A stretch of 64,000 nt of DNA, from positions 265,453-329,452 of the forward strand of contig NZ_JAPFRD010000009.1 of assembly GCF_026183695.1 (NCBI RefSeq). The letters run 5' to 3'. Positions within the stretch are counted from its first letter, which is position 1. Each line of letters begins with the position of its first letter. Positions 38,464 through 48,143 of the stretch are shown piece by piece. The notes below the pieces were generated by a model. The model was not told the origin of the DNA. It saw nothing but the letters and a program-made list of their open reading frames with translations, and did not search any database. The position numbers were made by a program, and so were the translations under genes. This stretch comes from Alteromonas aquimaris (lineage in GTDB: Bacteria > Pseudomonadota > Gammaproteobacteria > Enterobacterales > Alteromonadaceae).

Positions 38464-39008
38464 TAGATCTTTCCATTTTGCCAAGCAGGCTGCCGGCGAT
38501 ACAGTCGTCGGAAGGCCCCTTCACTATCGAACGTATTGCAGCAAAACATGTGGACACGTTGTGTGAGGCGGGTCAACATTCCATTGAATATGTGCGCCCT
38601 TGGCTGGGCACCAGTTTGTGCCCGGTAACGATACCCGCTGCGAAGCAATGCATTGCTTCGCTGGAATTAAGTCGACAGCAAAACTATGGCATTGCTTATT
38701 TGTTGTTGTCTGAATTTCAATGTTTGGGAATGGGGGTAATTAATTACATCCATCCTCTTCATCTTAATGCCAACTTAGGTTTTTGGATTAGGCCTGAAGC
38801 TTCGGGTAAAGGATTAGCTGTGGCGTTAAGCCAGCGTTTGATTAAATTGGCTTTCGAACAGATGAAGCTGGTTCGGCTAGAGTTGCTGGTGGAACCTGCC
38901 AACCAAGCCAGCTTAAGGGTCGTGCAAAAACTCAATGCGGAAAAAGAAGCGCTTTGTCGCAAGCGTGTATTGGGCAGAGATGCCCTGCTCTTTAGTTTGA
39001 CTCGTTAG
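38460..39008 (+). CDS. GNAT family acetyltransferase (RimJ/RimL-like)
   Basis: 182 residues from a TTG that overlaps the dsbB stop by 4 bases. The acetyl-CoA site is RPEASGKGLAVALSQRLIKLAF, and LVRLELLVEPANQASLRVVQKLNAE follows, as in RimL/RimJ N-terminal acetyltransferases of ribosomal proteins. The exact substrate is unknown. The overlap suggests coupling to dsbB translation. Confidence 0.85.
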   Translation: MIDLSILPSRLPAIQSSEGPFTIERIAAKHVDTLCEAGQHSIEYVRPWLGTSLCPVTIPAAKQCIASLELSRQQNYGIAYLLLSEFQCLGMGVINYIHPLHLNANLGFWIRPEASGKGLAVALSQRLIKLAFEQMKLVRLELLVEPANQASLRVVQKLNAEKEALCRKRVLGRDALLFSLTR

Positions 39009-39203
39009 CCTTCAAGAAGGGGTTGATATAAAACCTTGACGAATGAAGACCAGGCCTATTGGGGGTCGTCGGATATCCCTAACTGCAGTCAATTTCTGAG
39101 AGCTGGTGTGATTGAGGGTGATCATCGAAGAAACTCTACAATTTATCTTCCAAGTGATTTCCCCTCAATTAAGCCCCACTCATAATACTAGGCGCAATTA
39201 TCT

Positions 39204-39737
39204 TTATTCAACCAACTCTTTTAACTTTTCCCTCACCACCGGCTCTAATCGGGTGAGGCCCCATTGCTTCCCTGTTGTGATAGCAGCGTCAATATCCTGA
39301 TGTTCTACACCTTCGTTTAGAGCGACTAGTGCCCCCACTCTATTGCCGCTAGCGCAATGCACCAGGATGGGTTCACCACGGTTTTTCGCCAATGCCATCT
39401 CAAGTTTTGCCGCATTTTCCTGATTAATATCCTCTGGCCCAGCTACCGGTATATGATGATAACGCATGCCTAAGGAGTTAACGTAGGCTTTCTCATCCCA
39501 GTCCTGCTCTGAACGGGGCCGCAAATTAACAATATGTTTAACCCCTGATTCTTTCGCCTGCTTAAGCTGTGCTTTGGTGGGCTGGCCTGCAGAGTAAACG
39601 TTTAGCTTCGGATTTTTAATATTGCTAATTTCTGTCTGAAGGAGTGCATCTTCAGTGCTATTCGCCGCCATTACTCCAGCAATAAAACAAAATTGGAAAA
39701 AACTTATAAGTAGAAGTTTTCGCATCGTTATCATCAT
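39204..39737 (-). CDS. DUF442 / beta-lactamase-hydrolase-like phosphatase, secreted
   Basis: 177 residues with a signal peptide (LLLISFFQFCFIAGVMA). The body has the dual-specificity-phosphatase-like fold of DUF442: VYSAGQPTKAQLKQAKESGVKHIVNLRP and the P-loop HCASGNRVGAL, which keeps the Cys-x5-Arg catalytic pattern. Unlike BLH fusion proteins it has no metallo-hydrolase domain. It probably acts in the periplasm; the substrate is unknown. AGGGG precedes the ATG. Confidence 0.85.
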   Translation of the reverse strand: MMITMRKLLLISFFQFCFIAGVMAANSTEDALLQTEISNIKNPKLNVYSAGQPTKAQLKQAKESGVKHIVNLRPRSEQDWDEKAYVNSLGMRYHHIPVAGPEDINQENAAKLEMALAKNRGEPILVHCASGNRVGALVALNEGVEHQDIDAAITTGKQWGLTRLEPVVREKLKELVE

Positions 39738-39973
39738 GTAAGGCCCCTGTTGTTTGAGTTAATGTAACTCGATTTTTTATACGTAGTTTGGCTGGAAAGC
39801 GTTTTGTAAAAAATAGCTGGTAAAGTATAGCAACTGCTTTGGCGAATAAAGAATTGAGCTCTTCGTTTGGCTGATTTTCAAACCGCGATTTACCAAAATC
39901 CTCCTCACCCGCCCCTATCGTGTCGGTCTCGGTAACGATTGACAATTAGCACTAGAAGGAACTTAATTGCGAA

Positions 39974-40519
39974 TTAATTGTATGCAGCATCCCCGCGATC
40001 AACCTTGATCTCTGCACTGTCGATAAGCGTAAAATATTCTGTTGTTTTATCTAACTTAAGCTGCACTGACAAGGTGATAAATTCAGCTTCTGCGGACATT
40101 GCTTTAAATTTAGTTGCCACTCCAAATGCCACCGAGCCTTTTTGTTGAGTGCTCATCATCTTTTGCACATCACTTAAGTTGGCGTAAGCCTCCTCTGGCA
40201 GTTTAAAAGTATACTCGGTAAAAGAGGTGGCGGCAGAAAACCATCCTCCTTTCTGTGTTTTCTTAAGCTCTTGGGTTAGTACAAGAGGAAATCTATGCGT
40301 TTGTGTTCCCCGCGTAGTGTCAATATCGACGGTGAGTACTGTGTCTTCGACTTGCAGCGTAAAAGGGCTTTCCAGCTCCACTTTAGCCTGTAACTCAGAA
40401 GGATTTAATGCTGTTAAATAGCTTGCATTCCAGTCTTTAAATTTCAGCATTGTGGTGAGAGGGATGTTCGCACACCCAACCGAACTTAATGCAATTAAAT
40501 ATAGCAATATCCTTATCAT
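39974..40519 (-). CDS. Hypothetical lipoprotein
   Basis: 181 residues with lipobox SSVGC (Cys16). The rest is predicted beta-strand (ESPFTLQVEDTVLTVDIDTTRG and later ITLSVQLKLDKTTEYFTLID). I do not recognise the family. It stands alone with a 230-base gap to the DUF442 gene downstream, so the two need not be co-transcribed. Confidence 0.68.
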   Translation of the reverse strand: MIRILLYLIALSSVGCANIPLTTMLKFKDWNASYLTALNPSELQAKVELESPFTLQVEDTVLTVDIDTTRGTQTHRFPLVLTQELKKTQKGGWFSAATSFTEYTFKLPEEAYANLSDVQKMMSTQQKGSVAFGVATKFKAMSAEAEFITLSVQLKLDKTTEYFTLIDSAEIKVDRGDAAYN

Positions 40520-40969
40520 TATTTTATTTCCTTATTCGTGGCTGCGCCAGTATGCTAGACGCTTCGTACAACATATACACCGACTAAATTAACGTTCGAA
40601 CAATATACTATATCTAACACCCAGTTCACTGACCATTGTAATTGGCTGAGTATATTAATATGCCTAATTACTTACATCGCACTCCAGACCGTGGAGGTGT
40701 TGAATGATCAGCTCGGTATTACTTAATCGGCTGTAGTTCATATCGAGCATTCAAGCGCTTGGTGGGTTGAGACTAAAAGATAGCACTTACCTGGATGTGA
40801 TTTTTCGTTTAAACGTGGATGCCGCACATTTTAGTTAAGACCCTCTTACTTGGAAACATCGCTAATTAGGTAAGCTTAGAAACCTGCACAAAGCCATAAT
40901 ACCAGTAAACATACTGCAGGAATTCTGGCTGGCAAGTAATGGGAAAAATGAGGTTTGCACGCACTTTTA
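40520..40969. other. Intergenic region without recognised features
   Basis: About 450 bases between the lipoprotein gene and acpH. No ORF with a ribosome site, no repeat and no clear terminator is visible. It presumably holds the lipoprotein promoter. Confidence 0.4.
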
Positions 40970-41563
40970 CTACCTAGCCGGTTGCTCAAGTGCATTTTGC
41001 TCAACATGGTTGATTAGCCGGGGAAAAAAGTCTAAAAACACTGTGTTTAATTCATGGTAATGGCGGTGAATATCTTCTACCGCACCTGAAAAAGAATTGG
41101 TAAAGCGGATGTTGTCGGCAATATTATCCAGGGCTAAGCCAACCCCATCCAGCGTCTCGTAGGATTTAAACCAGTCGTTTTTGGTTATGCTGATAACAGT
41201 CCGTTGCATCCTCGGTGGCATATCTGCAATACGAGCATTTAATAGCTGAAAACCTTTACGTTTAAATGTACTAAGTGACTGTTCATGAAAATCGCACCAA
41301 TGTGCAATCAAAAAATGATCAAACAATACATCGATAGCGATACCTGCAAATCTTTTCCGTTTGGCAGCAAAATAATCTTTCGCTTGTCTTATCGCAGGGT
41401 CGTTATCGGTAAATTTATCTACCAAATAGTGATTTTCCAGGCCCCTTTTAACAGGGAGAGCTATCCGCTTAACCTGTCTTTTTCCACCAAAGTCACCAAG
41501 CAGGTTTCCATAAAAGGAATCTGCGGTTGGTTGTGCCAGATAAAGATGAGCGAGATAGTTCAT
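40970..41563 (-). CDS. acpH: Acyl carrier protein phosphodiesterase
   Basis: 197 residues, close to E. coli AcpH (193). The N-terminus MNYLAHLYLAQPTADSFYGNLLGDF is family-typical, and an HD-like metal site is suggested by FDHFLIAHWCDFHEQSL. It hydrolyses 4'-phosphopantetheine from holo-ACP. It is a lone gene between two long non-coding gaps. Confidence 0.92.
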   Translation of the reverse strand: MNYLAHLYLAQPTADSFYGNLLGDFGGKRQVKRIALPVKRGLENHYLVDKFTDNDPAIRQAKDYFAAKRKRFAGIAIDVLFDHFLIAHWCDFHEQSLSTFKRKGFQLLNARIADMPPRMQRTVISITKNDWFKSYETLDGVGLALDNIADNIRFTNSFSGAVEDIHRHYHELNTVFLDFFPRLINHVEQNALEQPAR

Positions 41564-42089
41564 ACTGTACCTTACCTTTGTTCAGACTTTTTTAATGTAA
41601 GACATTTGATAAAACCTACAATCTCGTAGAATCAGGCCTTTTACTGACGCAGACTGCGCTGCAGCTAAGGAGTTTACTTACCATAAAAATGTTTTTTTAA
41701 GCTGCTCTTATATTTAAATTACTGAGCATTGATGTTTAGGAGATAACAAACACAAAATTTTAGCATAACGCGAAGCATAGGATACCCGGCCAGTCTGAGA
41801 TCGATGCATGTGTTGTTGCACAGCGTGGAATATTGCGCGCGAGTAAGGGTGACGAAAGGATCACTAAAGTTAACGGTAAGGTATAAATATCGTTCGTTAC
41901 AAATTATCAGGAACATCCGTGTTCTCAAAGTTCAGCTAATTACTATCGAAGTCGTTTTCATATTTACAATGACAGTAGGTATTTAAGAAAGTTTACTGTG
42001 AGTCGGAATGGCCTGGTTGGCTAGCCTCTCCTAAGATTCGGTTTGAGAAATGGATGCTTTATTACCGACGGGATATGGTTAGGAAGGGG
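41564..42089. other. Intergenic region upstream of the 17-bp array
   Basis: About 525 bases. ORFs of 60-70 codons exist on both strands but lack ribosome sites and recognisable products. Nothing else is evident. Confidence 0.35.
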
Positions 42090-42111
42090 ATCTTCCGCCT
42101 TCGCGGAAGAT
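42090..42111. repeat. Hairpin at the edge of the tandem array
   Basis: A perfect 9-bp inverted repeat ATCTTCCGC / GCGGAAGAT with a CTTC loop. It runs directly into the first 17-bp unit. Confidence 0.8.
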
Positions 42112-42363
42112 GACCAATGGTAGCCGATGACAAATGGTAGCCGCTGACCAATGGTAGCCGCTGACCAATGATAGCCGATGACCAATGATAGCCGATGACA
42201 AATGGTAGCCGATGACAAATGGTAGCCGATGACAAATGGTAGCCGATGACAAATGGTAGCCGATGACTAATGGTAGCCGATGACCATTGGTAGCCGATGA
42301 CCATTGGTAGCCAATGACCATTGGTAGCCTATGACTAATGTTAGCCGGTGACCATTGATAACC
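42109..42363. repeat. 17-bp tandem repeat array, 15 units
   Basis: The consensus is GATGACCAATGGTAGCC, with 15 head-to-tail units of exactly 17 bp and one more degenerate unit to 42380. Units 6-9 are identical (GATGACAAATGGTAGCC), while the outer ones diverge, a sign of internal expansion. Many units contain the palindrome ACCA-A/T-TGGT. The period is not a multiple of three, so it is not an obvious protein repeat, although minus-strand frames stay open through it. It lies in the 3' region of the 110-residue gene. Function unknown. Confidence 0.95.
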
Positions 42364-42484
42364 GGTGACCGCTGTTCGTGGAAGGTGATGGCTGGTCATT
42401 TGAGAGGCCACTGTTCGTTGGGAAAATACGCTCATTCCGCGAAAGGAGGCCTTACACACTTATTTATTAACGTATCGATTCGCT

Positions 42485-42817
42485 TCAGACGTATATGTCT
42501 AATCGGTGTTTTTTATCGCCCGATGGAGTTTCATCTGCCGCCTTCTGCGCATCTTTTTCTTTATTGTTTTCTTTCTCTGACTCAGGTGGATGATCACCTT
42601 TTTTTTGTTTATCCTGGCGGCGATGAGGCAAGTTTTCTTCTATTCGTTTGTACTGCTCTCGCTCAGAGACTTTGCGCTCATTGTCGTGAACTTCTTTTTC
42701 CTGCTGACTCAATGCTTCCGTCCGTGCCTCGGCACTGACTTGTTTCACCCTGTCATCAGGTTTGATAACCGCTCTACCTTGGCGGGGAATTACAGAAAAT
42801 AATAAGTCATCACTCAT
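42485..42817 (-). CDS. Hypothetical hydrophilic protein
   Basis: 110 residues. The N-terminus (DDLLFSVIPRQGRAVIKPDD) looks folded; the remainder is highly charged and probably disordered or coiled (VSEREQYKRIEENLPHRRQ), ending in HRLDIYV. AAAGG lies 8 bases before the ATG, which supports translation. No family recognised. It is divergent from the his operon. Confidence 0.62.
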   Translation of the reverse strand: MSDDLLFSVIPRQGRAVIKPDDRVKQVSAEARTEALSQQEKEVHDNERKVSEREQYKRIEENLPHRRQDKQKKGDHPPESEKENNKEKDAQKAADETPSGDKKHRLDIYV

Positions 42818-42932
42818 GGCTACACCTTTAGCTACTCGCTTTTTATACGTAAAAAAGCGGTACTCATATCAATTTGAACTTAAATAGACTAAATAGTTTC
42901 GACTAAAGAGGATAAACAATGCGAATAAAAAC

Positions 42933-42962
42933 TTGTCAACTCCCCCCTATCTGGTTTATGTT
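42933..42962 (+). promoter_or_regulatory. Probable his operon promoter
   Basis: TTGTCA (42933-42938) and TATGTT (42957-42962) with an 18-base spacer, about 35 bases before the leader peptide start. Inferred from consensus and position. Confidence 0.5.
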
Positions 42963-42996
42963 ATCGACAGACTTATCAAATTATTTATTTTTATCC

Positions 42997-43041
42997 ATGA
43001 ATTTTTGCGCAATTAATCATCACCACCATCATATAGCATAA
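42997..43041 (+). CDS. hisL: his operon leader peptide
   Basis: 14 codons, MNFCAINHHHHHIA, with five histidine codons in a row just before a terminator-type hairpin and hisG. This is the layout of the histidine attenuation leaders of enterobacteria: when charged tRNA-His is scarce, the ribosome stalls at the His run and the terminator cannot form. The ribosome site is weak, as is common for leaders. The peptide itself needs no function. Confidence 0.9.
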   Translation: MNFCAINHHHHHIA

Positions 43042-43054
43042 CCTTTCGGTTTGT

Positions 43055-43082
43055 GCTGGAAGGTCTATTGTTTCCTTCCAGC
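43055..43082 (+). promoter_or_regulatory. Leader hairpin (pause/anti-antiterminator)
   Basis: A perfect 9-bp stem GCTGGAAGG / CCTTCCAGC. Its right arm can also pair, with one mismatch, with CTAGAAGG in the attenuator's left arm, giving the alternative antiterminator fold. Confidence 0.65.
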
Positions 43083-43109
43083 GGCGTAAAAAGCATTCAG
43101 TTTATCAAG

Positions 43110-43138
43110 CCCCTAGAAGGAAACTTCTGGGGGTTTTT
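43110..43138 (+). terminator. his attenuator (Rho-independent)
   Basis: A 10-bp stem (CCCCTAGAAG / CTTCTGGGGG, one G-T pair) with a GAAA tetraloop, followed by TTTTT at 43134-43138. It lies between hisL and hisG. Confidence 0.88.
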
Positions 43139-43178
43139 GGTTTTGCGCGTCAGGAAACTTTAAAAGAGGATGGCGACA

Positions 43179-44081
43179 ATGAGTGAAAGTGGAAGGTTAC
43201 GTATTGCAGTGCAAAAGTCAGGGCGTCTAAGCGATGACAGTATTGCGTTACTAAAGGCGATAGGTATTAAGCTTAATATCAGAGATCGCCTGCTAATTGC
43301 CCATTCAACCAATCAACCGATAGACCTACTCCGTGTGCGTGATGATGACATTCCTGGGTTAGTGATGGATGGGGTGGTGGATATTGGCTTTATCGGCGAA
43401 AACGAATTAGAAGAAAAAATGCTCGAACGCCAGGCCGCTAACAAACCAAGCGAATTTGAAGTACTCAGACGGCTTGACTATGGCGGTTGTCGGCTATCCA
43501 TTGCAGTGCCCAAAGAGGCCAGTTACACGGGCATAGGCTCTTTAGAAAAAAAACGCGTCGCTACCACATACCCTTATCTACTCGAACGTTACTTTGCGGA
43601 ACAGAAAGTCAATGCTAAAGCGGTAATGCTCACAGGTTCAGTTGAAGTAGCTCCGCGAGCGGGCGTTGCTGACGCCATTTGTGATCTTGTGTCAACGGGA
43701 GCAACACTTGAAGCCAATGGCTTAGTCGAAAAGGATGTGATTTTTCGCTCTAAAGCAGTGTTAATCCAGCGCGCAGACGGTGAACTGAGCGATGCTAAAT
43801 CAACCTTAATTAACCGTTTAATTCCCCGCATAGACGGTGTGATGCAGGCAAAGGAAAGTAAATACATCATGCTACACGCACCCAAAGCTTATCTTGAACA
43901 AGTGAAAAGTCTCCTTCCAGGAGCCGAGAATCCCACGGTCCTGCCGCTTGCAAGCAATGACGACCTGGTGGCTGTGCACGTTGTGAGTTCGGAAAATCTA
44001 TTCTGGGAAACTATGGAAAAGCTTAAATCGTTAGGCTGCAGTTCCATATTGGTCATGCCAATCGAAAAGATGATGGGATAG
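43179..44081 (+). CDS. hisG: ATP phosphoribosyltransferase (long form)
   Basis: 300 residues from the ATG at 43179, which has AGAGG at proper spacing; the ATG at 43170 sits directly on that site. HisG joins ATP and PRPP, the committed and feedback-inhibited step of histidine synthesis. The sequence follows E. coli HisG (299) closely: [57 protein letters not shown], and a C-terminal regulatory ACT-like domain ([26 protein letters not shown]). No hisZ is needed. It is the first structural gene, controlled by the attenuator upstream. Confidence 0.97.
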   Translation: MSESGRLRIAVQKSGRLSDDSIALLKAIGIKLNIRDRLLIAHSTNQPIDLLRVRDDDIPGLVMDGVVDIGFIGENELEEKMLERQAANKPSEFEVLRRLDYGGCRLSIAVPKEASYTGIGSLEKKRVATTYPYLLERYFAEQKVNAKAVMLTGSVEVAPRAGVADAICDLVSTGATLEANGLVEKDVIFRSKAVLIQRADGELSDAKSTLINRLIPRIDGVMQAKESKYIMLHAPKAYLEQVKSLLPGAENPTVLPLASNDDLVAVHVVSSENLFWETMEKLKSLGCSSILVMPIEKMMG

Positions 44082-44090
44082 GGGTACGTT

Positions 44091-45395
44091 ATGATTGTAT
44101 GGAATACCCTAACCTACGACCAGCAAAAGCAAGCGCTATCACGTCCGGCGCAGGCATCGGCAGATTCCGTTAAAGAAAAAGTAAGCGAAATTATCCGAGC
44201 AGTGAAAGCACGGGGCGATGAAGCAGTACTGGAGTATACGCGTCAGTTCGATTGCCCCTCTCTGACAAGCCTTACTTTATCCACAACACAGTTAGCCGCC
44301 CTCGCCCAACAGGTTAATCGTGAAACACGCTTAGCCATCCAGGACGCATACACGAATATAAAGCGTTTCCATTGTGCGCAGGAGCAGCCCTCAGTAGTTG
44401 TAGAAACTCGTCCGGGGGTGGTGTGTGAACAACACACCAGTGCTCTTGAATCGGTCGGACTGTATATTCCTGGAGGCAGCGCTCCCCTGCCCTCAACCGT
44501 TTTAATGTTAGGCGTGCCTGCGCAGATAGCGGGGTGTGACAACAAAGTGTTATGCACCCCTCCTAATGCCCAGGGCACGATTGCTGCAGAAATTGCCTTT
44601 GCTGCCTCACTTTGTGGTATAGAAAAAGTGTACCTGTGCGGTGGCGCTCAGGCTATCGCTGCAATGGCCTTCGGCACCCAAACTATTCCTAAAGTTGATA
44701 AAATTTTCGGACCCGGAAACCGTTTTGTTACCGAAGCCAAACAACAGCTGAGTCAACGCACTGATGGCGCTTCGATGGATATGCCGGCCGGTCCGTCAGA
44801 AGTACTGGTAATTGCTGATGACCAAGCCAACCCTGAATTTATTGCGGCCGACTTGCTCTCTCAGGCCGAACATGGGGAAGATTCACAAGCGATTCTGGTA
44901 TGCTCAAGTCAATACGTGATTGAGCAAACCCAGGCAGAGGTCGAAAGACAATTACAAGTACTCGCCAGACAAAATACTGCACGGGCGGCGATGAATAACG
45001 CACGATATATTCTCACTGACTCGGTACTGGACGCAGTGAAAGTGAGTAATCTTTATGCACCTGAACACCTCATCGTGCAAACTGATGATGCCCGCGCGCT
45101 CCTCCCGCAGATTAAAAACGCAGGATCAATTTTCTTAGGTGCCTGGTCTCCAGAATCAGCAGGCGATTATGCGTCTGGCACCAATCACGTGTTGCCCACT
45201 TATGGTTTTTCCCGCACCTGTTCAAGTCTAGGCTTAAGTGACTTCGTAAGACGGTTCACGGTGCAGGAAATTTCGCAACAAGGATTAACACAACTTGCAG
45301 AGACTATCTGTGTGTTGGCCGCCGCGGAAGGTCTGGATGCTCACAAACGTGCCGTTTCGATCAGAGTGCAATCGTTGCAAGAGGCAGCTAAATGA
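44091..45395 (+). CDS. hisD: Histidinol dehydrogenase
   Basis: 434 residues, same as E. coli. It catalyses the last two oxidations to histidine. FGPGNRFVTEAK is the NAD-site signature. The Zn and catalytic residues appear in LLSQAEHGEDS (Gln, His), YAPEHLI (Glu-His), ESAGDYASGTNH (Asp) and AEGLDAHKRAV (His). It starts 9 bases after hisG, and its stop overlaps the hisC start by 4 bases. Confidence 0.97.
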   Translation: MIVWNTLTYDQQKQALSRPAQASADSVKEKVSEIIRAVKARGDEAVLEYTRQFDCPSLTSLTLSTTQLAALAQQVNRETRLAIQDAYTNIKRFHCAQEQPSVVVETRPGVVCEQHTSALESVGLYIPGGSAPLPSTVLMLGVPAQIAGCDNKVLCTPPNAQGTIAAEIAFAASLCGIEKVYLCGGAQAIAAMAFGTQTIPKVDKIFGPGNRFVTEAKQQLSQRTDGASMDMPAGPSEVLVIADDQANPEFIAADLLSQAEHGEDSQAILVCSSQYVIEQTQAEVERQLQVLARQNTARAAMNNARYILTDSVLDAVKVSNLYAPEHLIVQTDDARALLPQIKNAGSIFLGAWSPESAGDYASGTNHVLPTYGFSRTCSSLGLSDFVRRFTVQEISQQGLTQLAETICVLAAAEGLDAHKRAVSIRVQSLQEAAK

Positions 45396-46471
45396 ACTTA
45401 CTTATCTCAAAATTATTGAATCCGAGTTTAAAAACGTTGACGCCTTACGAATCTGCACGTCGCTTATTAAGCGGAGGTACCGATTGGTTAAATGCAAACG
45501 AATCTCCATTTTGTAATGAAATTCAAGTTGAACTATCCCAATACAACCGCTATCCAGATTGCCAGCCAAAAGAGTTAGTGCAGGCCTACGCTAGCTACGC
45601 TCAGGTCGGCAGTGACAACATCCTGGTGACACGCGGAGCGGATGAGGGAATAGAGTTACTCATTCGAACCTTCTGTGAATATAAAAAAGACTCAATATTG
45701 ATTTGTCCGCCTACTTACGGGATGTATAAAATTAGTGCGCAGACCTGTGGAATTAATACTGTGGAGGTGCCTTTAAGAGAAGATTTTTCGCTTGATGTGG
45801 AGGGAATTAAGGCAGTAGACGATGTTAATCTTGTTTTTCTTTGCTCGCCCAATAACCCGACGGGTACCTTGCTCAATGAGGCCGACATCACTGAGGTTTT
45901 AAGTCATTTTGCCGATTCAGCATTCGTAGTTCTTGACGAGGCTTATGTAGAATTTTCCACTCAGCAGAACTGGGCAACTATGCTCGAAACCTACCCTAAT
46001 CTAGTGGTGTTACGAACATTATCTAAAGCGTTCGCGCTGGCAGGCTTGCGCTGCGGATTCACCTTAGCTAATCAGGAAGTTATTCAGTCGCTGTTAAAAA
46101 CCATAGCACCCTATCCTATTTCTGCGCCTGTAGCACAGCTCGCCCAGCTGGCGCTGACGGAAAATGCTATTACGCAAATGCGAGAGCAGGTTAATTACCT
46201 CATGTTAGAACAAACACGGGTAAGACACGCTTTAGCGAACGCCCCGGGTATTACATTGAAGGGCGGCAACGCAGCAAACTTCATTCTCTTTCATTACACC
46301 TATCGCACCCAACTAATGCAATATCTGATCGAAAACGGGATGTTAATTCGCGATCAGTCTAAACAATTGGGGCTGGCAGACTGTTTGCGCGTAAGCATAG
46401 GTAGTCGCTCTCAAAATGATCGCTTTTTATCTTTACTTAATCACTACTTGACTAAATCTGGAGACGTCTAA
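45392..46471 (+). CDS. hisC: Histidinol-phosphate aminotransferase
   Basis: 359 residues; class II/I PLP aminotransferase. The PLP lysine lies in [16 protein letters not shown], the substrate motif in WLNANESPF, and SPNNPTGT and DEAYVEF are intact. It makes histidinol phosphate. It shares 4 bases with hisD and 1 base with hisB. Confidence 0.96.
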   Translation: MNLLISKLLNPSLKTLTPYESARRLLSGGTDWLNANESPFCNEIQVELSQYNRYPDCQPKELVQAYASYAQVGSDNILVTRGADEGIELLIRTFCEYKKDSILICPPTYGMYKISAQTCGINTVEVPLREDFSLDVEGIKAVDDVNLVFLCSPNNPTGTLLNEADITEVLSHFADSAFVVLDEAYVEFSTQQNWATMLETYPNLVVLRTLSKAFALAGLRCGFTLANQEVIQSLLKTIAPYPISAPVAQLAQLALTENAITQMREQVNYLMLEQTRVRHALANAPGITLKGGNAANFILFHYTYRTQLMQYLIENGMLIRDQSKQLGLADCLRVSIGSRSQNDRFLSLLNHYLTKSGDV

Positions 46472-47541
46472 TGAACCAGCAAGCCATACTTTTCATTGAT
46501 CGGGATGGTACCTTAGTGGAAGAGCCCCCCATTGATAAGCAATTGGACCGGCTGGACAAACTGGTTTTTGAACCCGACGTGATCCCTGTTTTACTTAGGC
46601 TAAAAGAACAGGGTTTTCGGCTGGTGATGGTTAGTAACCAGGATGGTCTCGGTACAGCCAGTTTCCCTCAGGAAGATTTTGATGCCCCGCATAATATGAT
46701 GATGGCGCTATTTGCAAGCCAAGGTGTCACTTTCGATGAAGTGCTAATTTGCCCTCACTTTGAGCAAGATAACTGTAGTTGCAGAAAACCTCGTCTGGGA
46801 CTGGTTAAAGACTACTTGCAACAGGGTCGCGTGGATTTTACTCGCTCATTTGTTATCGGTGATCGGGAAACGGACATGCAATTAGCGGCCAATATGGGTA
46901 TTACGGGGATTCGTTACGATCGTGCAGGTAATCCCTGGTCAGCTATTCAAAACCAACTGCTTGCTACAGAACGTACTGCAAAAGTGCGGCGTACCACCGA
47001 TGAAACCGATATTTTGGTCGCCGTAAATTTAGATAGTGCCGAGAAGTCCTCGATTGAGACCGGTGTAGGGTTCTTCGATCATATGCTGGACCAAATCGCC
47101 ACCCACGGGGGCTTTGAACTACAGGTTTCAGTAAAGGGCGATTTACATATTGATGATCATCACAGTGTCGAAGATACCGCTTTGGCGCTGGGTGAAGCAT
47201 TAAAGAAAGCGCTCGGAAATAAGCGTGGAATAGGTCGGTTTGGTTTCGCGCTTCCTATGGATGAATGTCGTGCAGAGTGCGTGATGGATATTTCTAACCG
47301 GCCCTATCTTAAATTTGACGCGACATTCAGCCGCGAGCAAGTAGGTGGAATGGCCACTGAAATGGTACAGCACTTCTTTTACTCACTAGCGCAAAGTATG
47401 GGTTTATCTCTTCACTTGAGTACAACAGAAGGAAATGCCCACCACCAGGTAGAAAGCTTGTTTAAAGTATTCGGCCGCGCGTTGCGCCAGGCCATTACCC
47501 GACAAGGCAATGAATTACCCAGCAGTAAGGGGGCACTGTGA
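46471..47541 (+). CDS. hisB: Bifunctional histidinol-phosphatase / imidazoleglycerol-phosphate dehydratase
   Basis: 356 residues, the enterobacterial fused form. The N-terminal HAD phosphatase has DRDGT (Asp10, Asp12) and a zinc loop [14 protein letters not shown]. The C-terminal dehydratase starts near residue 168 with metal-binding [22 protein letters not shown] and HHQVESLFK motifs. The two steps are the sixth and eighth of the pathway. It overlaps hisH by 4 bases. Confidence 0.97.
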   Translation: MNQQAILFIDRDGTLVEEPPIDKQLDRLDKLVFEPDVIPVLLRLKEQGFRLVMVSNQDGLGTASFPQEDFDAPHNMMMALFASQGVTFDEVLICPHFEQDNCSCRKPRLGLVKDYLQQGRVDFTRSFVIGDRETDMQLAANMGITGIRYDRAGNPWSAIQNQLLATERTAKVRRTTDETDILVAVNLDSAEKSSIETGVGFFDHMLDQIATHGGFELQVSVKGDLHIDDHHSVEDTALALGEALKKALGNKRGIGRFGFALPMDECRAECVMDISNRPYLKFDATFSREQVGGMATEMVQHFFYSLAQSMGLSLHLSTTEGNAHHQVESLFKVFGRALRQAITRQGNELPSSKGAL

Positions 47542-48143
47542 TACAGCAAAAAGTCGTCATTATAAATACTGGTTGTGCCAATATCTCATCTGTACGCATC
47601 GCCCTTGAACGACTCGGCAGCAGCGTGTTGATAACCGATGATGCGCGTCTGATCCAACAAGCAGATAAAGTTCTCTTACCTGGGGTGGGAAGTGCTGCTA
47701 CTGCAATGAAAAGCATTGCTCAAAAAAACTTAATCAAGGTTATTCAGCAACTTTCCCAACCTGTATTGGGGGTTTGTCTGGGAATGCAGCTACTGGTATC
47801 GCGCTCTGAAGAAAGTAAAGACGGCTCGGTTTCGTGTTTAGATCTTATCCCTGCCGACGTGGTGCGCATGCAAGTTGGCGCGCTCCGACTTCCTCATATG
47901 GGATGGAATACCGTTTCTTCTATTGCGCAAAGTGCGCTATTTAATGGGATCCCCGACCATACCTATTTTTATTTCGTGCATAGTTTTTGTGTCAAACCTT
48001 CACCCTATACCCTGGCAAGTTGCACCTATGCACAGCCGTTTTCAGCAGCGCTGAGAAAAGACAATTTCTATGGCGTGCAATTTCATCCTGAACGTTCCGG
48101 TGAAGCCGGCGCACAACTACTAAGGAATTTTTTAACCTTATGA
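47538..48143 (+). CDS. hisH: Imidazole glycerol phosphate synthase, glutaminase subunit
   Basis: 201 residues. Class I glutamine amidotransferase triad: Cys80 (LGVCLGMQ), His183 and Glu185 (QFHPERSGE). It feeds ammonia to HisF. The start overlaps hisB by 4 bases and the end overlaps hisA by 4 bases. Confidence 0.96.
   Translation: MIQQKVVIINTGCANISSVRIALERLGSSVLITDDARLIQQADKVLLPGVGSAATAMKSIAQKNLIKVIQQLSQPVLGVCLGMQLLVSRSEESKDGSVSCLDLIPADVVRMQVGALRLPHMGWNTVSSIAQSALFNGIPDHTYFYFVHSFCVKPSPYTLASCTYAQPFSAALRKDNFYGVQFHPERSGEAGAQLLRNFLTL

Noticed and set aside
41719-41986. 60-70 codon ORFs on both strands before the repeat array
   Set aside because: They overlap each other, lack ribosome sites and have unusual composition.
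42109-42380. CRISPR array
   Set aside because: Units are 17 bp, directly adjacent with no spacers, and no cas gene is near.
42021-42459. Minus-strand ORFs of 65-126 codons running through the 17-bp array
   Set aside because: All three frames are open because the unit has no stop in this direction. Composition is artificial and none has a supported start.
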